From Chromatiales bacterium (lineage in GTDB: Bacteria > Pseudomonadota > Gammaproteobacteria > CAMYNG01), in contig JALUTW010000428.1 of NCBI GenBank assembly GCA_027021685.1, positions 1-6,499 on the forward strand: 6,499 bases of DNA, written 5' to 3'. Below the pieces are notes generated by a model that was given only the letters and a program-made list of their open reading frames with translations, had not been told where the DNA came from and searched no databases. How positions within the stretch are numbered: the first letter of the stretch is position 1; each line of letters opens with the position of its first letter. The position numbers and the translations under genes were made by a program. Below are positions 5,092 through 6,499 of the stretch, piece after piece.

Positions 5092-6015
5092 ATGCGCACA
5101 CAATTCCCAGCGCTTCCGGCCGCGTGGCCGGGGGCCTTGCAGAGCTTCCCCTGGAGCCGGTGGGCTGCACGCCTGCCCCGCTGGGCGACGGTGATCCTGG
5201 TGCTGGCCGTGGCCGGCACGGCGGCCGATTTCACCTGGCTGCTGCTGACCCCGGTGGAGACACCGCAGGCCGGGCCTGCACGGCCGGCCCCGGTCCCGGG
5301 GCGGCGTCCGGCACCCGGCGCCCGTTACCGGGACGTGGCCAACCTGCACCTGTTCGGGCAGGCCACCGCGGGCCGCGCGGCGGCGCCGGCGGGGGCCGAT
5401 CTCCGGGAGACCCGCCTGCGGCTGACCCTGCGCGGGGTCTTTGCCTCGGATGATCCCGAGACCTCGTACGCCATCATCGCCGACGAGCGCGGGCAGGAAG
5501 ACGCCTACCAGCCGGGCGACCGGCTCCCGGGGGGAGCCCGCCTGCACGCGGTGCATGCGGACAAGGTGATCCTGGAACGCTCGGGCAAGCTGGAGAAGCT
5601 GTTGCTGCCCGAAAAACGCCTGGTCCAGGCCGCGCCGGCCGCACTGCCCGCGCGGCGGCGGCCGGGCCGGTCCGGCCCGCCGCAACCGGTGGCCGGGGGC
5701 GCGGCAGGCCAGGCCCTGCGCCAGGTCTGGCAGCAGCTGCGGTCCAATCCCCGGCAGTTCTGGAAACAGACCCGCATCGAGCCGGTCATGGGCGAGGGCG
5801 GCACCATCACGGGGTACCGCATCAATCACCGCAACAAGGCCCTCATGCGCAGCCTGGGCCTGCGGCCCACGGACGTCATCACCGCGGTCAACGGCATGCC
5901 GCTCAACGACCCCAACTCGCTGTTTCAGCTCCAGGGCCTGCTCAAGGAGCTGCAGCCGTTCACGGTGACGGTGCTGCGGGACGGGCAGGAAACCACGCTG
6001 GACGTACAGCCATGA
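5092..6015 (+). CDS. gspC: Type II secretion inner-membrane protein GspC
   Basis: GspC is a bitopic inner-membrane protein that links the T2SS inner-membrane platform to the GspD secretin and takes part in substrate recognition. It has 307 residues. A short cytoplasmic N-terminus is followed by one membrane segment (about 31-53) and a Pro/Ala-rich linker. The periplasmic homology region (about 80-176) has DVANLHLFG, then LRLTLRGVFAS and YQPGDRLPGGARLHAVHADKVIL. A second Pro/Arg/Ala-rich linker (about 178-206) leads to a C-terminal PDZ domain (about 222-307) with GTITGYRI, SLGLRPTDVITAVNGMPL and VTVLRDG. The PDZ-containing form distinguishes it from coiled-coil GspC variants. The start is the first ATG after an in-frame TAG at 5005; no good ribosome site precedes it. 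Its stop overlaps the gspD start (ATGA), so the two genes are coupled. It is divergent from the pilin operon. Confidence 0.93.
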   Translation: MRTQFPALPAAWPGALQSFPWSRWAARLPRWATVILVLAVAGTAADFTWLLLTPVETPQAGPARPAPVPGRRPAPGARYRDVANLHLFGQATAGRAAAPAGADLRETRLRLTLRGVFASDDPETSYAIIADERGQEDAYQPGDRLPGGARLHAVHADKVILERSGKLEKLLLPEKRLVQAAPAALPARRRPGRSGPPQPVAGGAAGQALRQVWQQLRSNPRQFWKQTRIEPVMGEGGTITGYRINHRNKALMRSLGLRPTDVITAVNGMPLNDPNSLFQLQGLLKELQPFTVTVLRDGQETTLDVQP

Positions 6016-6499
6016 GCCGAATGTCCCTCATCGCATTCCTGCTCGTGGCGTGGCTCGTGGCCGTGCCGGCACCGGCCGTGCGGGCGGTGGAAGCGGGAGG
6101 TTCCCAGCACACGCTCAACATCAAGGACGCGGACATCACCACCGTCATCGATGCGGTCTCGCGCATGACCGGCAAGAACTTCGTGGTGGATCCGCGGGTC
6201 AAGGGCAAGGTGACCGTGATCTCCAGCAAGCCCATGGACTCCGAGGAAATCTACCAGGTCTTCCTGTCGGTGCTCAAGGTGCACGGCTACGCCGCAGTGC
6301 CGGGCAGGAACATCATCAAGATCATCCCCGAGGTGGCGGCCAAGCAGGACGCGGTGCAGGTGGTCAACGGGGGGCACCGGGCCGAGGGCGACGAGTTCGT
6401 GACCCGGGTCATCGAGGTGCGCCACGTCCAGGCCTCGCAGTTGGTGCCCATCCTGCGCCCCCTGGTGCCCCAGCGCGGCCACCTGGCGGCGCACCCGGC
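6012..6499 (+). CDS. gspD: Type II secretion secretin GspD (N-terminal part; runs off the window)
   Basis: GspD forms the outer-membrane secretin channel of the T2SS. Only 162 residues are in the window. A Sec signal peptide covers about 1-25 (hydrophobic LIAFLLVAWLVAV, probable cleavage after Ala22 or Ala25). The N0 domain (about 32-106) has HTLNIKDADITTVIDAVS, TGKNFVVDPRVKGKVTVIS and EEIYQVFLSVLKVHGY. The N1 domain begins at about 129 with VTRVIEVRHVQASQLVPILRPLVP and GHLAA. The spacing and wording are standard for GspD and argue against PilQ, which has AMIN domains in front. The start overlaps the gspC stop by 4 bp; a second ATG three codons in (6021) would also leave an intact signal peptide. 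The secretin core and any C-terminal S-domain lie outside, so completeness cannot be judged. Confidence 0.93.
   Translation, partial: MSRMSLIAFLLVAWLVAVPAPAVRAVEAGGSQHTLNIKDADITTVIDAVSRMTGKNFVVDPRVKGKVTVISSKPMDSEEIYQVFLSVLKVHGYAAVPGRNIIKIIPEVAAKQDAVQVVNGGHRAEGDEFVTRVIEVRHVQASQLVPILRPLVPQRGHLAAHP

Noticed and set aside
4981..5829. 282-residue minus-strand open frame opposite gspC
   Set aside because: The plus-strand GspC has a membrane segment, homology region and PDZ domain. The antisense frame is Arg/Pro/Gly-rich with no domain.
1..6499. CRISPR array, tRNA/rRNA genes, insertion sequence or prophage signals
   Set aside because: No regularly spaced repeats, transposase motifs, terminal repeats or structural RNA signatures were seen. 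The window is filled by pilus and secretion genes.

Overview
This is a GC-rich window from what is most likely a gammaproteobacterium. It carries the assembly core of a type IV pilus on the minus strand and, facing away from it, the start of a type II secretion (general secretory pathway) operon on the plus strand. The lineage inference rests on the close match of PilB to the Pseudomonas-type PilB (same acidic linker and same C-terminal NRVTK ending), the Pseudomonas-like pilin/pilB/pilC neighbourhood, a sigma-54-type pilin promoter, and canonical GspC/GspD. The exact genus cannot be read from the sequence; a Chromatiales/Ectothiorhodospiraceae-like organism is only a guess.

Minus strand, in order of transcription (right to left): a sigma-54 (-24/-12) promoter at 4711-4726; a structured leader of about 170 nt; pilin 1 (4080-4529, the probable major pilin); a perfect 13-bp hairpin (4035-4064); pilin 2 (3547-3990), a paralogue of pilin 1 with an unusual Ala at the prepilin cleavage site; pilin 3 (3104-3490), a divergent short PilE-like pilin; a hairpin just after its stop; a candidate separate promoter with a palindrome; pilB (1183-2901), the extension ATPase; and pilC (1-1180), the platform protein, which lacks only its last few residues at the window edge.

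Plus strand: gspC (5092-6015) and gspD (6012 to the window end, N-terminal part only), overlapping by 4 bp (ATGA).

The 562-bp divergent region (4530-5091) holds no convincing gene but many candidate control elements: the sigma-54 promoter, three helically phased GWCGGGY motifs in the enhancer zone, a G-quadruplex motif, a GTGAC/GTCAC dyad, a perfect IHF core match, and an AT-rich patch that probably contains the gspC promoter.

How the genes work together: the pilins would be processed by a prepilin peptidase (not in the window), polymerised by PilB on the inner-membrane platform PilC, and extruded. GspC links the inner-membrane T2SS machinery to the GspD secretin, and T2SS pseudopilins normally use the same peptidase. 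The systems themselves are well known. The parts most worth a second look are the tandem divergent pilin paralogues, the Ala(-1) prepilin, the inter-pilin hairpin, and the dense regulatory region, including the G4 motif upstream of the pilin.
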